Shown in pieces: positions 1 through 5,589 of a stretch of 6,193 bases of DNA. Position numbers and translations under genes: made by a program. How positions within the stretch are numbered: the stretch's first letter is position 1; each line of letters begins with the position of its first letter. The stretch comes from Candidatus Zipacnadia bacterium. GTDB taxonomy: Bacteria > Armatimonadota > Zipacnadia > Zipacnadales > UBA5352. The stretch lies in NCBI GenBank assembly GCA_029820915.1, contig JALGUI010000217.1, positions 1 through 6,193 on the forward strand, written 5' to 3'. Under the pieces are notes generated by a model. That model saw only the letters and a program-made list of their open reading frames with translations, did not search any database and was not told the DNA's origin.

Positions 1-90
1 GCGGCGGACGCTTCGGCGACAGCTCCGTTCGACACGCCGGCCGCGCAGCAGGCCGACGAGTGGGTCCCGGGCATGCCTGAGCCGGACTGA
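1..90 (+). CDS. C-terminal tail of an unidentified protein (5' end outside window)
   Basis: Reading frame 1 is open from the first base and stops at TGA 88-90, giving 29 residues rich in Ala, Pro, Gln and Asp and ending GMPEPD. Third codon positions are mostly G or C, as in the secure genes of this window. An Ala/Pro-rich acidic tail of this kind is common at the end of proteins with a disordered C-terminus and does not reveal the function. The opposite strand is also open here and encodes a competing zinc-ribbon-like reading (see findings), so even the strand is not certain. I do not recognise the family. Confidence 0.45.
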   Translation, partial: AADASATAPFDTPAAQQADEWVPGMPEPD

Positions 91-264
91 TCGGAGGCAT
101 GACAATGCGGATCGACGTCGAGCTGCAGTCCCGACGTGTCAGCGGCCGTGTCGAACAGGGGGTAGTCACAGCGGGGACAGAGCAAGGTCCCGTGCCGACC
201 TCGCATGGGAGCACCGCACGCTGATGGAATGGTAGCGCCTTTCTGAATTCTCTGTCCTGATACC
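91..264. other. Intergenic region without a secure gene
   Basis: This stretch separates the stop at 90 from the promoter at 265. It contains a 39-codon reading frame, 105-224 on the plus strand (MRIDVELQSRRV..., TGA at 222-224). A GGAGG at 93-97 lies 7 nt before its ATG, which is good spacing, but the peptide resembles nothing I know. On the minus strand a frame starting at ATG 206-204 and running off the left edge contains a CPRC motif, but has no visible ribosome binding site. The two readings overlap and cannot be told apart by base composition. I see no hairpin with a T-run that would end the upstream gene. Confidence 0.5.
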
Positions 265-293
265 GTGACAGCCCTCCGGTGATGTGATATAAT
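265..293 (+). promoter_or_regulatory. Sigma-70-type promoter for the pseudopilin gene
   Basis: GTGACA at 265-270 (5 of 6 matches to the -35 consensus), a 17-nt spacer, and a perfect TATAAT at 288-293. The TGTGA just before the -10 also resembles an extended -10. This is the most AT-rich spot in the neighbourhood. Transcription should begin near 299-301, giving a leader of about 110 nt before the ATG at 411. Confidence 0.8.
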
Positions 294-309
294 ACACACG
301 TAGTTGTCG

Positions 310-404
310 GGTCCGTGTGTATGTGGCTCCGTGGGGCGCGAGGCGCCACCTTGCGGAGCGATACAGTCCACGTATGAGTATTGGACCATGGTATGAGGAG
401 GTCC
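310..404 (+). promoter_or_regulatory. Structured 5' leader with two possible folds next to the ribosome binding site
   Basis: Four nested helices can be drawn: GGTCC 310-314 with GGACC 383-387; 319-325 with 369-375 (7 bp, two G-U pairs); GCTCCG 326-331 with CGGAGC 354-359; and GGCGC 335-339 with GCGCC 343-347, closed by a GAG loop. A second copy of GGTCC at 400-404 overlaps the end of the Shine-Dalgarno sequence (GAGGAGG 395-401) and can also pair with GGACC 383-387. The two pairings exclude each other, as in an on/off leader. No T-run follows the central hairpin, so control, if real, would act on translation. It does not match any riboswitch class I know, including the c-di-GMP classes often found before pilus genes. 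Confidence 0.4.
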
Positions 405-410
405 TATGAC

Positions 411-1037
411 ATGCGCCGACACGGTTTTACGCTGATCGAACTGTTGGTGGTCATCGCGATCATCGCCATCCTGGCGGCGATCCTGTTCCCGGTGTTCGCG
501 CGAGCGCGCGAGAAGGCACGCCAGACCAGTTGTCTGTCCAACGTCAAGCAGTTGATACTGGGAGCCTTGCAGTACGCGCAGGACTATGATGAGCTGTTCC
601 CCCCATGCTACGAGGTGGAGATTGCCGGCTACGACGACGGCCTCTCACAGGGAGGGTTCACGACCGACAGCAGCATCCTCCCTTATGTCAAGAACGCGCA
701 GATCTTCCTGTGTCCGAGCTGCCGCCCGCACCGAGTATGCAACGGTTGGGACATCGCAGGGATAACCTCCACGACCGACTACGCCTGGAACTGCATTGCC
801 CTGTGGGGCGTGTTCAATCACCTGGGAACCCAATTGGATTCGGCACGCTGCGGCATCATTACCGAACTGCGCGACCCAGGGAACGAGTATGCCTACTGGC
901 CGTGGCTGGTTGCCAAGAGCGACGGGCACTTCCTGCACAACGGGGGCCAGCACGTCGGCTTCATGGACGGACACGCCAAGTGGTTCAGCAAGCAAACGTT
1001 CGACAGCGGCTTCAACAGCAGCGGATACCTGCTGTAG
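411..1037 (+). CDS. Type II/IV pseudopilin with prepilin N-terminus and H-X9-DG motif
   Basis: A 208-aa prepilin-like protein, expected to be cut and N-methylated by prepilin peptidase and assembled into a type II secretion pseudopilus or type IV pilus-like fibre at the inner membrane. Residues 1-5 (MRRHG) form the short basic leader. Cleavage falls after Gly5, leaving Phe at +1 and the conserved Glu at +5 (Glu10), then a hydrophobic helix to about residue 27. LFPVFARAREKARQTSC and YAQDYDE follow. The C-terminal part has CPSC (101-104) and an H-X9-DG motif (His176, Asp186, Gly187), the hallmark of the H-X9-DG pseudopilin family. ATG 411 is chosen because GAGGAGG (395-401) lies 9 nt upstream; a TTG at 381 and an ATG at 393 in the same frame have no comparable site and would lengthen the leader. 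The gene has its own promoter and is the only pseudopilin here, so its substrate is unknown. Confidence 0.92.
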   Translation: MRRHGFTLIELLVVIAIIAILAAILFPVFARAREKARQTSCLSNVKQLILGALQYAQDYDELFPPCYEVEIAGYDDGLSQGGFTTDSSILPYVKNAQIFLCPSCRPHRVCNGWDIAGITSTTDYAWNCIALWGVFNHLGTQLDSARCGIITELRDPGNEYAYWPWLVAKSDGHFLHNGGQHVGFMDGHAKWFSKQTFDSGFNSSGYLL

Positions 1038-1397
1038 TGGGCAGGCCTTTTCGCAGGGAACGCTGCAGGTGTGAGAACGTCAGGCGCGGTGCGCGGTGCC
1101 TGGTGCGGACCGGTACTGTCGGGAGGCACCGGCGCGGGGAGGGAATGCTCGTCCCGTCGGGCAGATGCAGGGGCAGCATGATGGGGAGCGTCGAATCGCT
1201 CTGGCCGGTGCTCTCGTCAGCCAGCATGTCGCGGGCTGCTCCTTGTGCTGTCGTTCCAGCGCTATGGCCTACTCACCGGCGGCGCATGAGCCTCGGCGTC
1301 GCTATCATCGTGGCTTCCATCCCTGCCTACCTCCCTGATACTATGTGAAGCAGCCTGCCCAAGCACGTCGCTACAATCCAACGGGAGAGTGCGAGCG
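1038..1397. other. Intergenic gap between pseudopilin and large secreted protein gene
   Basis: About 360 nt with no convincing gene; the frames open here overlap one another and lack ribosome binding sites. It holds one GC-rich hairpin (1091-1135, listed separately). Just before the next gene, TACAAT at 1372-1377 could be a -10 element, but no -35-like sequence sits 16-18 nt upstream, so the promoter of the large gene remains unclear. GGGAGAG (1383-1389) is the likely ribosome binding site for ATG 1398. Confidence 0.55.
1091..1135 (+). repeat. GC-rich inverted repeat downstream of the pseudopilin gene
   Basis: GGTGCC 1095-1100 pairs perfectly with GGCACC 1125-1130. The stem extends by C1094-G1131 and, past a one-base bulge at 1132, by GCG 1091-1093 with CGC 1133-1135. 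The loop is 24 nt. It starts 54 nt after the pseudopilin stop and has no T-run after it (GGGGAGGGAAT follows). It could protect or end the mRNA, but it is not a standard intrinsic terminator. Confidence 0.35.
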
Positions 1398-4300
1398 ATG
1401 CGTCTCATCGGCGTCGTGCTATGTGCGTTGTGCGCCCTCACTGCTGTCTCTGCCCAGCCACTCATGACTGCATACAGGGCCGATACTGGCCCTGTAATTG
1501 ATGGTGACCTGTCCGACGCATGCTGGCAGGACGCCAACGTGACCTCGCCGTTCTGTTCGGCCCGAGAGCCGGGCCTGCCCCAGGAGCAGACCCAGGCGCG
1601 TGTGTGCTGGGATGACCAGAACCTGTACATCGCGCTGGAGGCCTTCGACCGGTTTCTGGAGCCGAAGCTGAATGCGCTGGACAGGGTGAAGGCGGAGACC
1701 AGCGGGCCTGACGCGCGGGTGTTCGCCGATGACTGTGTGGAGGTGTTCTTGCATCCGCTCGGGATGGACCACTACTATCATTTCGCGGCCAACTCCGGGA
1801 CGGGGACCCTGGAGAAGACCTCAACCGATCGCGAATGGGATGCACAATGGGAGTGTGTGGCGCGGCGGGGGACCGAGAGCTACGTGGTCGAGATGGCCAT
1901 CCCCTTCGCGGCGCTCGGCGCGGGGCCGGAGGGGCAGTGGCGCGCGAATTTCGCCCGGGAGCGAACGGCGGTGGAGGAATGGTCCACGTGGAGCGGCCTC
2001 CAGGGCGAGTTCCACCAGCCCGATGAGTTCGGCTTCCTGCACTTCGCCGAGAGCGGCCCGGCGCTGTCCGCGATCGAGCTGGCGATTGGACAGCGCGAGC
2101 AGGTCCTGGAGGGCGCGGTGCGGGGCGCGCAGGCGCAGGAGGCGGTGTTGGAGGCGACCCTGAGCGCCGGTGATGTGGAGGAAGCTGCGGCGATACAGGG
2201 CGCGGGTGAGCACGTGCTCCAGGTCCGCATCCCGCAGCCTGCCTTCGAGACCGGCGAGTACCGGCTGAGCTATCTGCTGCGCTCCGGGGAGACTATCCTG
2301 CTGCGTTCCGCGCCCATCCCCCAGCGGGTGGCGGCGGCGGTCGTACAGATGAGTCTCGCCGCGACCAACGCAGATGCGGCCGTCTACCTCAACGGCGCGT
2401 CGGTGGCTACCGCCGAAGAGGGGTTGCTGCGGCTCGGTCAGGGCGTGAACTATCTGGCGATTGAGGCATCGGCGACCGGCGACAATCCGGCGGTGAGGCC
2501 GGTGCTGAGCAGTGGTGAGCGCCTCGTCGAGCCGCTGTGGCTGGCGAGCCCGGAGACCCCCGGTGACGACTGGCGGCAGTCGGTGGCCGCCGACGGCATG
2601 CAGCCGGCGAGCGCCGTTGACGAGGGATTGTGGGCGGGAGAGCAGGCGGAGAGCGCCCGCCTGGTCTGCGCGCTCTACGTCGGCAGGGACGAAGCACAGC
2701 TCTTTCCGCCCAACGACACCTATCGCTTCCCGCGGGGCAGCGCTCAGCTCATCCGGCCGTTCGTGCACGCGCCGATGGGTGTGCCGATGGACCGCTACCG
2801 GATGGTGGTGGAGGTGCCGGCCTTCCTGGAGTACGTCGCGGCCGAGCCCATCGGTGGCGGGAAGCCGACGGTGACAAGGGCGAGCACCTTCGAGTGTGAT
2901 GAGGGACAGATGGCGCGGTACTATGTGACCTATGAGCGCGTGCCGCATGAAGGCATGGAGCTGTCGCTGCGGTGGGGAACGCAGACAGATAGCCCGGCAC
3001 ACTACCAGCCAACGATACAAGCCGGCGGGACCGAGGACTGGCACCACGTGGCGATGACGGTCACGGCTCACCCGGGCGTGGTGGATGTGACTCCGGTGCT
3101 CATCAAGTGGGGCGATCGCGGGGTGACCGGGACCTGGTGGGTGGACAATGTCGTGCTGCGGGAAGAGGGCAGCGACGAGGACCTGCTGGGGATCGGCAGC
3201 TTCGATGGCGAGACCTGGGAGGGCGAGTCCCGGATACAGCCCGAGGGTCCTGACGGCTCGATGTGCGCTAAGCTGGTCTCCACCCCCGACAGGGCCGACC
3301 GCGGCCAGGCGGTGTGGTTCCAGGGCGTCGCCGTGCCGGTTGAGGTGGGAACGGACTACGTCATCGAGCTTGACATGAAGTATGAGGCGCTGGGTTCGGA
3401 GCGCGCGCAAGAGATCGTTGGGCTGCTGTTCCGGGCACCGCCCGATGTCCCCGAACAGGACCTTTCGATGTACACGTACTTCCAGTCGCTGGACGGCGCG
3501 GTGACGGAGGTGCCACGCAGGAGCCGGTTGGTGATGCTCCCGGAGCTGAAGGACGTGCGGCCGGAGGGAGTCCGCATCACGCCCTGTTATACGCAGTGGG
3601 TCTATAATCCAAATGTGGTGGAGGCGCTTGCGGCCAATGCGTGGGCGTCGGGGATGACGTGGGTGTTCGGCTTTCGCGACAACAACCTCTACCCGCACCT
3701 TCTGCCCAGGGGAGTACGCGTGTGGTGGGTGCTGGGATGGGACGAGTTCAGCGCACGCTACGGGGCACACGGAGGACACCTGACGCCGGCCGCGGAGGCC
3801 TTCCTGGAGGAACACCCCGAGGTGCGCGCGGTCAACTTCGACGGCGAGCGGCTGGACTACACCCTGTGCCCGACGTGGATGCTGGCTGATGGGGAGCCGA
3901 TCATCAGCGAGCTGGAGCGGCAGATACTCGACGTGCTCAACAGGTATCCCATCCATGCCGTGGACTGGGACGTGGAGACGGGCGTGATCGACCCCCCGAC
4001 GTACTGCACCTGCGAGCGCTGCCTGGCGGCCTTCCGCGAGTTTGCAGGGCTGGAAGACGACGAGCCGCTCAGCCCCCAGATACTGCTGGAAGAATACCCC
4101 GATGAGTGGACGGACTTCCGCTGCGCGCAGAACGCACAGATGGCAGGGCGGATACGCGAGATCGTGCGCCGGGCGGATCGGCCGTTGGAGTTCTCGGTGT
4201 ATTCGGGGTTCCAGTCGGAGCGCACGAAGAAGCACTATGGTGTGGACTGGGCGCTGATGGCCCCGCACATCGACTTCGGCATCGCCGGCTACGGGGGCGA

Positions 4301-4760
4301 CTTCGATCGGGTGCGGGCAACTGCTGAGGCACTTGGTGATACTCCGTTAATGGGGGCCGAGCGGTGGTACCGGCTGCATAGCACCTATGCGGGGCCGGCA
4401 CCGAATGAGCTGGCCTACCGGAACCGGATACTGCGCCAGTTCGTGCAGAGCGGCTGTCGCGGCGTGCTCATCTGGCAGCTTGCCTCCATGACCGGCGGCG
4501 GCTTCTATGCGGTCTCCGAGGCCGCCGAGATCATGGGCGAGTACGCGGAGTACTTCAGCGACGACCAGCGGTGCGATGACCGGGTGACCGTGGAGGGCCT
4601 GGACCGCTTTAACTGGGCGGCGTTCGAGAGCGGCGGCAAGACGCTGGTGCTGCTTATGAGCTTCTCGGATCAGGGCCGCGCGGTCGAGGTGACAATCGGG
4701 GGCAACACCGGCGAGTATGACCTTCCGCCCTACGCCACTGAGATCGCCGTCGTGGAGTGA
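1398..4760 (+). CDS. Secreted multidomain glycosidase-like protein (CBM9-like domain plus TIM barrel)
   Basis: A 1120-aa protein, probably a secreted or periplasmic carbohydrate-active enzyme or binding protein; substrate unknown. Residues 1-19 are a signal peptide with an Ala-Ser-Ala-type cut before Gln20. Residues about 27-216 resemble a family 9 carbohydrate-binding module (PVIDGDLSD at the start, then DDCVEVFL and a closing FGFLHF). Beta-rich regions follow; one (about 317-370, VYLNG...GVNYLAIEA) looks like a galactose-binding fold, and two more jelly-roll-like parts lie around 495-590 (ending WWVDNVVL) and 598-690. About 705-1055 read as a (beta/alpha)8 barrel, with Glu860 in DWDVE and Glu988 in GAERW placed like the strand-4 and strand-7 acids of clan GH-A enzymes. 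A CxCxxC cluster (Cys870, 872, 875) follows Glu860. Residues about 1063-1120 form a final beta domain. ATG 1398 has GGGAGAG upstream at suitable spacing; an in-frame GTG at 1389 overlaps that site. Catalysis is inferred. Confidence 0.88.
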   Translation: MRLIGVVLCALCALTAVSAQPLMTAYRADTGPVIDGDLSDACWQDANVTSPFCSAREPGLPQEQTQARVCWDDQNLYIALEAFDRFLEPKLNALDRVKAETSGPDARVFADDCVEVFLHPLGMDHYYHFAANSGTGTLEKTSTDREWDAQWECVARRGTESYVVEMAIPFAALGAGPEGQWRANFARERTAVEEWSTWSGLQGEFHQPDEFGFLHFAESGPALSAIELAIGQREQVLEGAVRGAQAQEAVLEATLSAGDVEEAAAIQGAGEHVLQVRIPQPAFETGEYRLSYLLRSGETILLRSAPIPQRVAAAVVQMSLAATNADAAVYLNGASVATAEEGLLRLGQGVNYLAIEASATGDNPAVRPVLSSGERLVEPLWLASPETPGDDWRQSVAADGMQPASAVDEGLWAGEQAESARLVCALYVGRDEAQLFPPNDTYRFPRGSAQLIRPFVHAPMGVPMDRYRMVVEVPAFLEYVAAEPIGGGKPTVTRASTFECDEGQMARYYVTYERVPHEGMELSLRWGTQTDSPAHYQPTIQAGGTEDWHHVAMTVTAHPGVVDVTPVLIKWGDRGVTGTWWVDNVVLREEGSDEDLLGIGSFDGETWEGESRIQPEGPDGSMCAKLVSTPDRADRGQAVWFQGVAVPVEVGTDYVIELDMKYEALGSERAQEIVGLLFRAPPDVPEQDLSMYTYFQSLDGAVTEVPRRSRLVMLPELKDVRPEGVRITPCYTQWVYNPNVVEALAANAWASGMTWVFGFRDNNLYPHLLPRGVRVWWVLGWDEFSARYGAHGGHLTPAAEAFLEEHPEVRAVNFDGERLDYTLCPTWMLADGEPIISELERQILDVLNRYPIHAVDWDVETGVIDPPTYCTCERCLAAFREFAGLEDDEPLSPQILLEEYPDEWTDFRCAQNAQMAGRIREIVRRADRPLEFSVYSGFQSERTKKHYGVDWALMAPHIDFGIAGYGGDFDRVRATAEALGDTPLMGAERWYRLHSTYAGPAPNELAYRNRILRQFVQSGCRGVLIWQLASMTGGGFYAVSEAAEIMGEYAEYFSDDQRCDDRVTVEGLDRFNWAAFESGGKTLVLLMSFSDQGRAVEVTIGGNTGEYDLPPYATEIAVVE

Positions 4761-4792
4761 CGCACGCCGGTCGCAGCGGGGGTGGGCCTCGA

Positions 4793-4818
4793 ACCGGCCC
4801 GTCACCATCATGGCCGGT
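4793..4818 (+). terminator. Possible transcript-end hairpin after the large gene
   Basis: ACCGGCC 4793-4799 pairs perfectly with GGCCGGT 4812-4818 across a 12-nt loop, beginning 33 nt after the TGA at 4758-4760. No T-run follows (CGGGTGTGC), so it lacks the second half of an intrinsic terminator. It may stabilise the mRNA 3' end or act with Rho. The sequence beyond it (4831-4847) is very rich in GGCC palindromes. Confidence 0.35.
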
Positions 4819-4890
4819 CGGGTGTGCTACGCGGGCCCGGCCGGCCAACTCCTGTCTCAGAGGAGGTCACGTCGCCCCGGCCCATGACGC

Positions 4891-4919
4891 GTTATATCCC
4901 ACCACCCGGTCACTGTCAA
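4891..4919 (-). promoter_or_regulatory. Near-consensus sigma-70 promoter on the minus strand
   Basis: On the minus strand, TTGACA (4919-4914, perfect) is followed by a 17-nt spacer and TATAAC (4896-4891, 5 of 6). Transcription would start near 4884 and run left through the 3' flank of the large gene and then antisense to its coding end at 4760. No gene on the minus strand accounts for it. An ATG at 4885-4883 sits where a leaderless start would be, but its frame ends after 25 codons and looks meaningless. Match quality is as good as the two plus-strand promoters here; activity is unproven. Confidence 0.5.
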
Positions 4920-4987
4920 CGAGCGGGGCGGCGTGTGACCGATCCAGTATGTAGACGGTGACGGCCAACGGCCTCCTCACCCCCTCC

Positions 4988-5133
4988 GGCTGCTGCGCAG
5001 CCTGCTGGCGCTACCGCAGCGGCCCGCAATCTCGTTCCTGGCTGCCGCAACCTTCCGCAAGCCCCCTCCCGCCTGCGCACCGCAGGTGCGCCAGGGACGG
5101 GGGAGGAGGCCTGTGCCCTTCCAGGGAGCAGGC
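4988..5133. repeat. Cluster of three consecutive hairpins
   Basis: First, GGCTGC 4988-4993 and GCAGCC 4997-5002 form a perfect 6-bp stem with a TGC loop. Second, a long imperfect palindrome spans 5061-5110: an inner GCGCACC 5075-5081 with GGTGCGC 5085-5091 (loop GCA), then CCT 5072-5074 with AGG 5093-5095, then CCTCCC 5065-5070 with GGGAGG 5101-5106, then GCC 5061-5063 with GGC 5108-5110. Third, GCCTG 5109-5113 with CAGGC 5129-5133, containing CCC 5116-5118 with GGG 5124-5126. The first two are flanked by C-rich tracts (CCCCCTCC type) and look like REP-type intergenic palindromes. None has a T-run. Confidence 0.5.
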
Positions 5134-5199
5134 GGCGGGCGAACCTACCTGCCAAGTTCGGTCAGACCCCTGCTGCCGTGGGGCCTGCCAACAAGGCTC

Positions 5200-5228
5200 T
5201 TGACTCGCGTGGCGGTCGCTGCTACGAT
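5200..5228 (+). promoter_or_regulatory. Sigma-70-type promoter for the small protein gene and tRNA
   Basis: TTGACT at 5200-5205 (5 of 6), a 17-nt spacer, and TACGAT at 5223-5228 (4 of 6, with the key first TA and final T). The start of transcription should be near 5235, leaving about 20 nt before the ATG at 5255, just enough for the ribosome binding site at 5240-5247. Confidence 0.72.
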
Positions 5229-5254
5229 ATCGGTCCTGCGGAGGGAGCTGACAG

Positions 5255-5416
5255 ATGCAGAAGACAGACTACGAGAAGCTGAGGCAGTTGGACACGGCCC
5301 CGATCCTCGAGCTTGAGGAGCAGCTTGCCGAGAAGGTGCGGCGCGAGCAGGAGACCAAGGAGCGCGAGGAGAAGAAGGGCAAGGCAAAGAAGAAGAAGAA
5401 GCGGGGACGCAGCTAG
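5255..5416 (+). CDS. Small Lys/Glu-rich protein of unknown function (53 aa)
   Basis: An intact 53-codon gene, ATG 5255 to TAG 5414-5416, preceded by GGAGGGAG (5240-5247) at good spacing and by its own promoter. I do not recognise the family. Residues 1-16 (MQKTDYEKLRQLDTAP) are followed by a highly charged helix-prone stretch, about 17-40 (ILELEEQLAEKVRREQ...), with Leu spacing that would allow a short coiled coil. The tail, about 40-53, is almost all Lys, Arg and Gly with a run of five Lys, which suggests binding to RNA, DNA or ribosomes. There is no signal peptide or membrane segment, so it is probably cytoplasmic. GAG, AAG and CTG-type codon choice fits the other genes. It ends 20 nt before the tRNA with no terminator between, so the two are probably on one transcript. 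Promoter, ribosome binding site and biased codons argue that it is real. Confidence 0.72.
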   Translation: MQKTDYEKLRQLDTAPILELEEQLAEKVRREQETKEREEKKGKAKKKKKRGRS

Positions 5417-5436
5417 GCGTTCCTCCGGACCTGGGT

Positions 5437-5513
5437 GGCGGGGTAGCTCAGTTGGCTAGAGCGCACGGTTCATACCCGTGTAGTCGGGGGTTCAAATCCC
5501 TCCCCCGCTACCA
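5437..5513 (+). tRNA. tRNA-Met (anticodon CAU), elongator type
   Basis: A full 77-nt cloverleaf with CCA encoded (5511-5513). Acceptor stem GGCGGGG 5437-5443 pairs with CCCCGCT 5503-5509, including a G-U pair at 1:72. The D stem is GCTC 5446-5449 with GAGC 5459-5462. The anticodon stem is CACGG 5464-5468 with CCGTG 5476-5480 around loop TTCATAC, anticodon CAT at 5471-5473. The T arm is GGGGG 5486-5490, loop TTCAAAT, CCCTC 5498-5502. The initiator features (1:72 mismatch, three G-C pairs next to the anticodon loop) are absent. A lysidine-modified tRNA-Ile(CAU) is possible in principle, but the acceptor and anticodon arms look like bacterial elongator Met tRNAs. It is probably cut from the transcript begun near 5235. 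Confidence 0.95.
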
Positions 5514-5560
5514 GCCACAGTAGCCGACGCGTCCGGCGCAGGAAGGCCGGGCGCCTGCGT

Positions 5561-5589
5561 AAAAGCGACGGGCGCCGCCCGTCGCTTTT
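5561..5589 (+). terminator. Intrinsic terminator, likely bidirectional
   Basis: A perfect 13-bp inverted repeat, AAAAGCGACGGGC 5561-5573 and GCCCGTCGCTTTT 5577-5589, with a 3-nt GCC loop. The T-run ends transcription of the small protein-tRNA unit, 47 nt after the tRNA. The A-run on the left arm supplies a T-run for the minus strand, so it could stop transcripts from either side. Confidence 0.88.

Larger units (their letters stand above)
4761..5199. other. Gene-free, hairpin-rich intergenic region
   Basis: About 440 nt without a credible gene; the short frames present have no ribosome binding site and no recognisable product. It contains a hairpin just after the large gene (4793-4818), a minus-strand promoter (4891-4919) and three consecutive hairpins (4988-5133), each listed separately. 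I found no tRNA: GGTTCGAGGCC on the minus strand near 4790 resembles a T-loop but lacks the matching stems. Confidence 0.6.

Noticed and set aside
326..359. Central leader hairpin as an intrinsic terminator (attenuator)
   Set aside because: The stem is strong but is followed by GATACAGTCC rather than a T-run.
300..394. c-di-GMP riboswitch before the pseudopilin gene
   Set aside because: Such riboswitches often precede pilus genes, but the conserved core sequences of classes I and II are not present.
381..410. Earlier TTG 381 or ATG 393 start for the pseudopilin
   Set aside because: Neither has a ribosome binding site, and ATG 393 overlaps the Shine-Dalgarno sequence that serves ATG 411. The leader peptide from ATG 411 has the usual short basic form.
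605..1348. 247-codon plus-strand frame overlapping the pseudopilin and the following gap
   Set aside because: The product is Arg-rich without motifs, overlaps a secure gene in another frame and has no ribosome binding site.
1821..4268. 815-codon open frame on the minus strand
   Set aside because: It lies wholly antisense to the large secreted protein gene, whose frame encodes a signal peptide and recognisable domains. The antisense product is rich in His, Arg and Pro, as expected from the complement of GC-biased codons, and has no start signal. It is a base-composition shadow.
4347..4811. 154-codon minus-strand frame downstream of the minus-strand promoter
   Set aside because: It would be reachable from the promoter at 4891-4919, but it is antisense to coding sequence, has no ribosome binding site before its ATG and its product resembles no known family.
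4780..4850. Minus-strand tRNA suggested by a GGTTCGAGGCC T-loop-like string
   Set aside because: The flanking bases do not form the T stem, and no D arm, anticodon arm or acceptor stem can be drawn.
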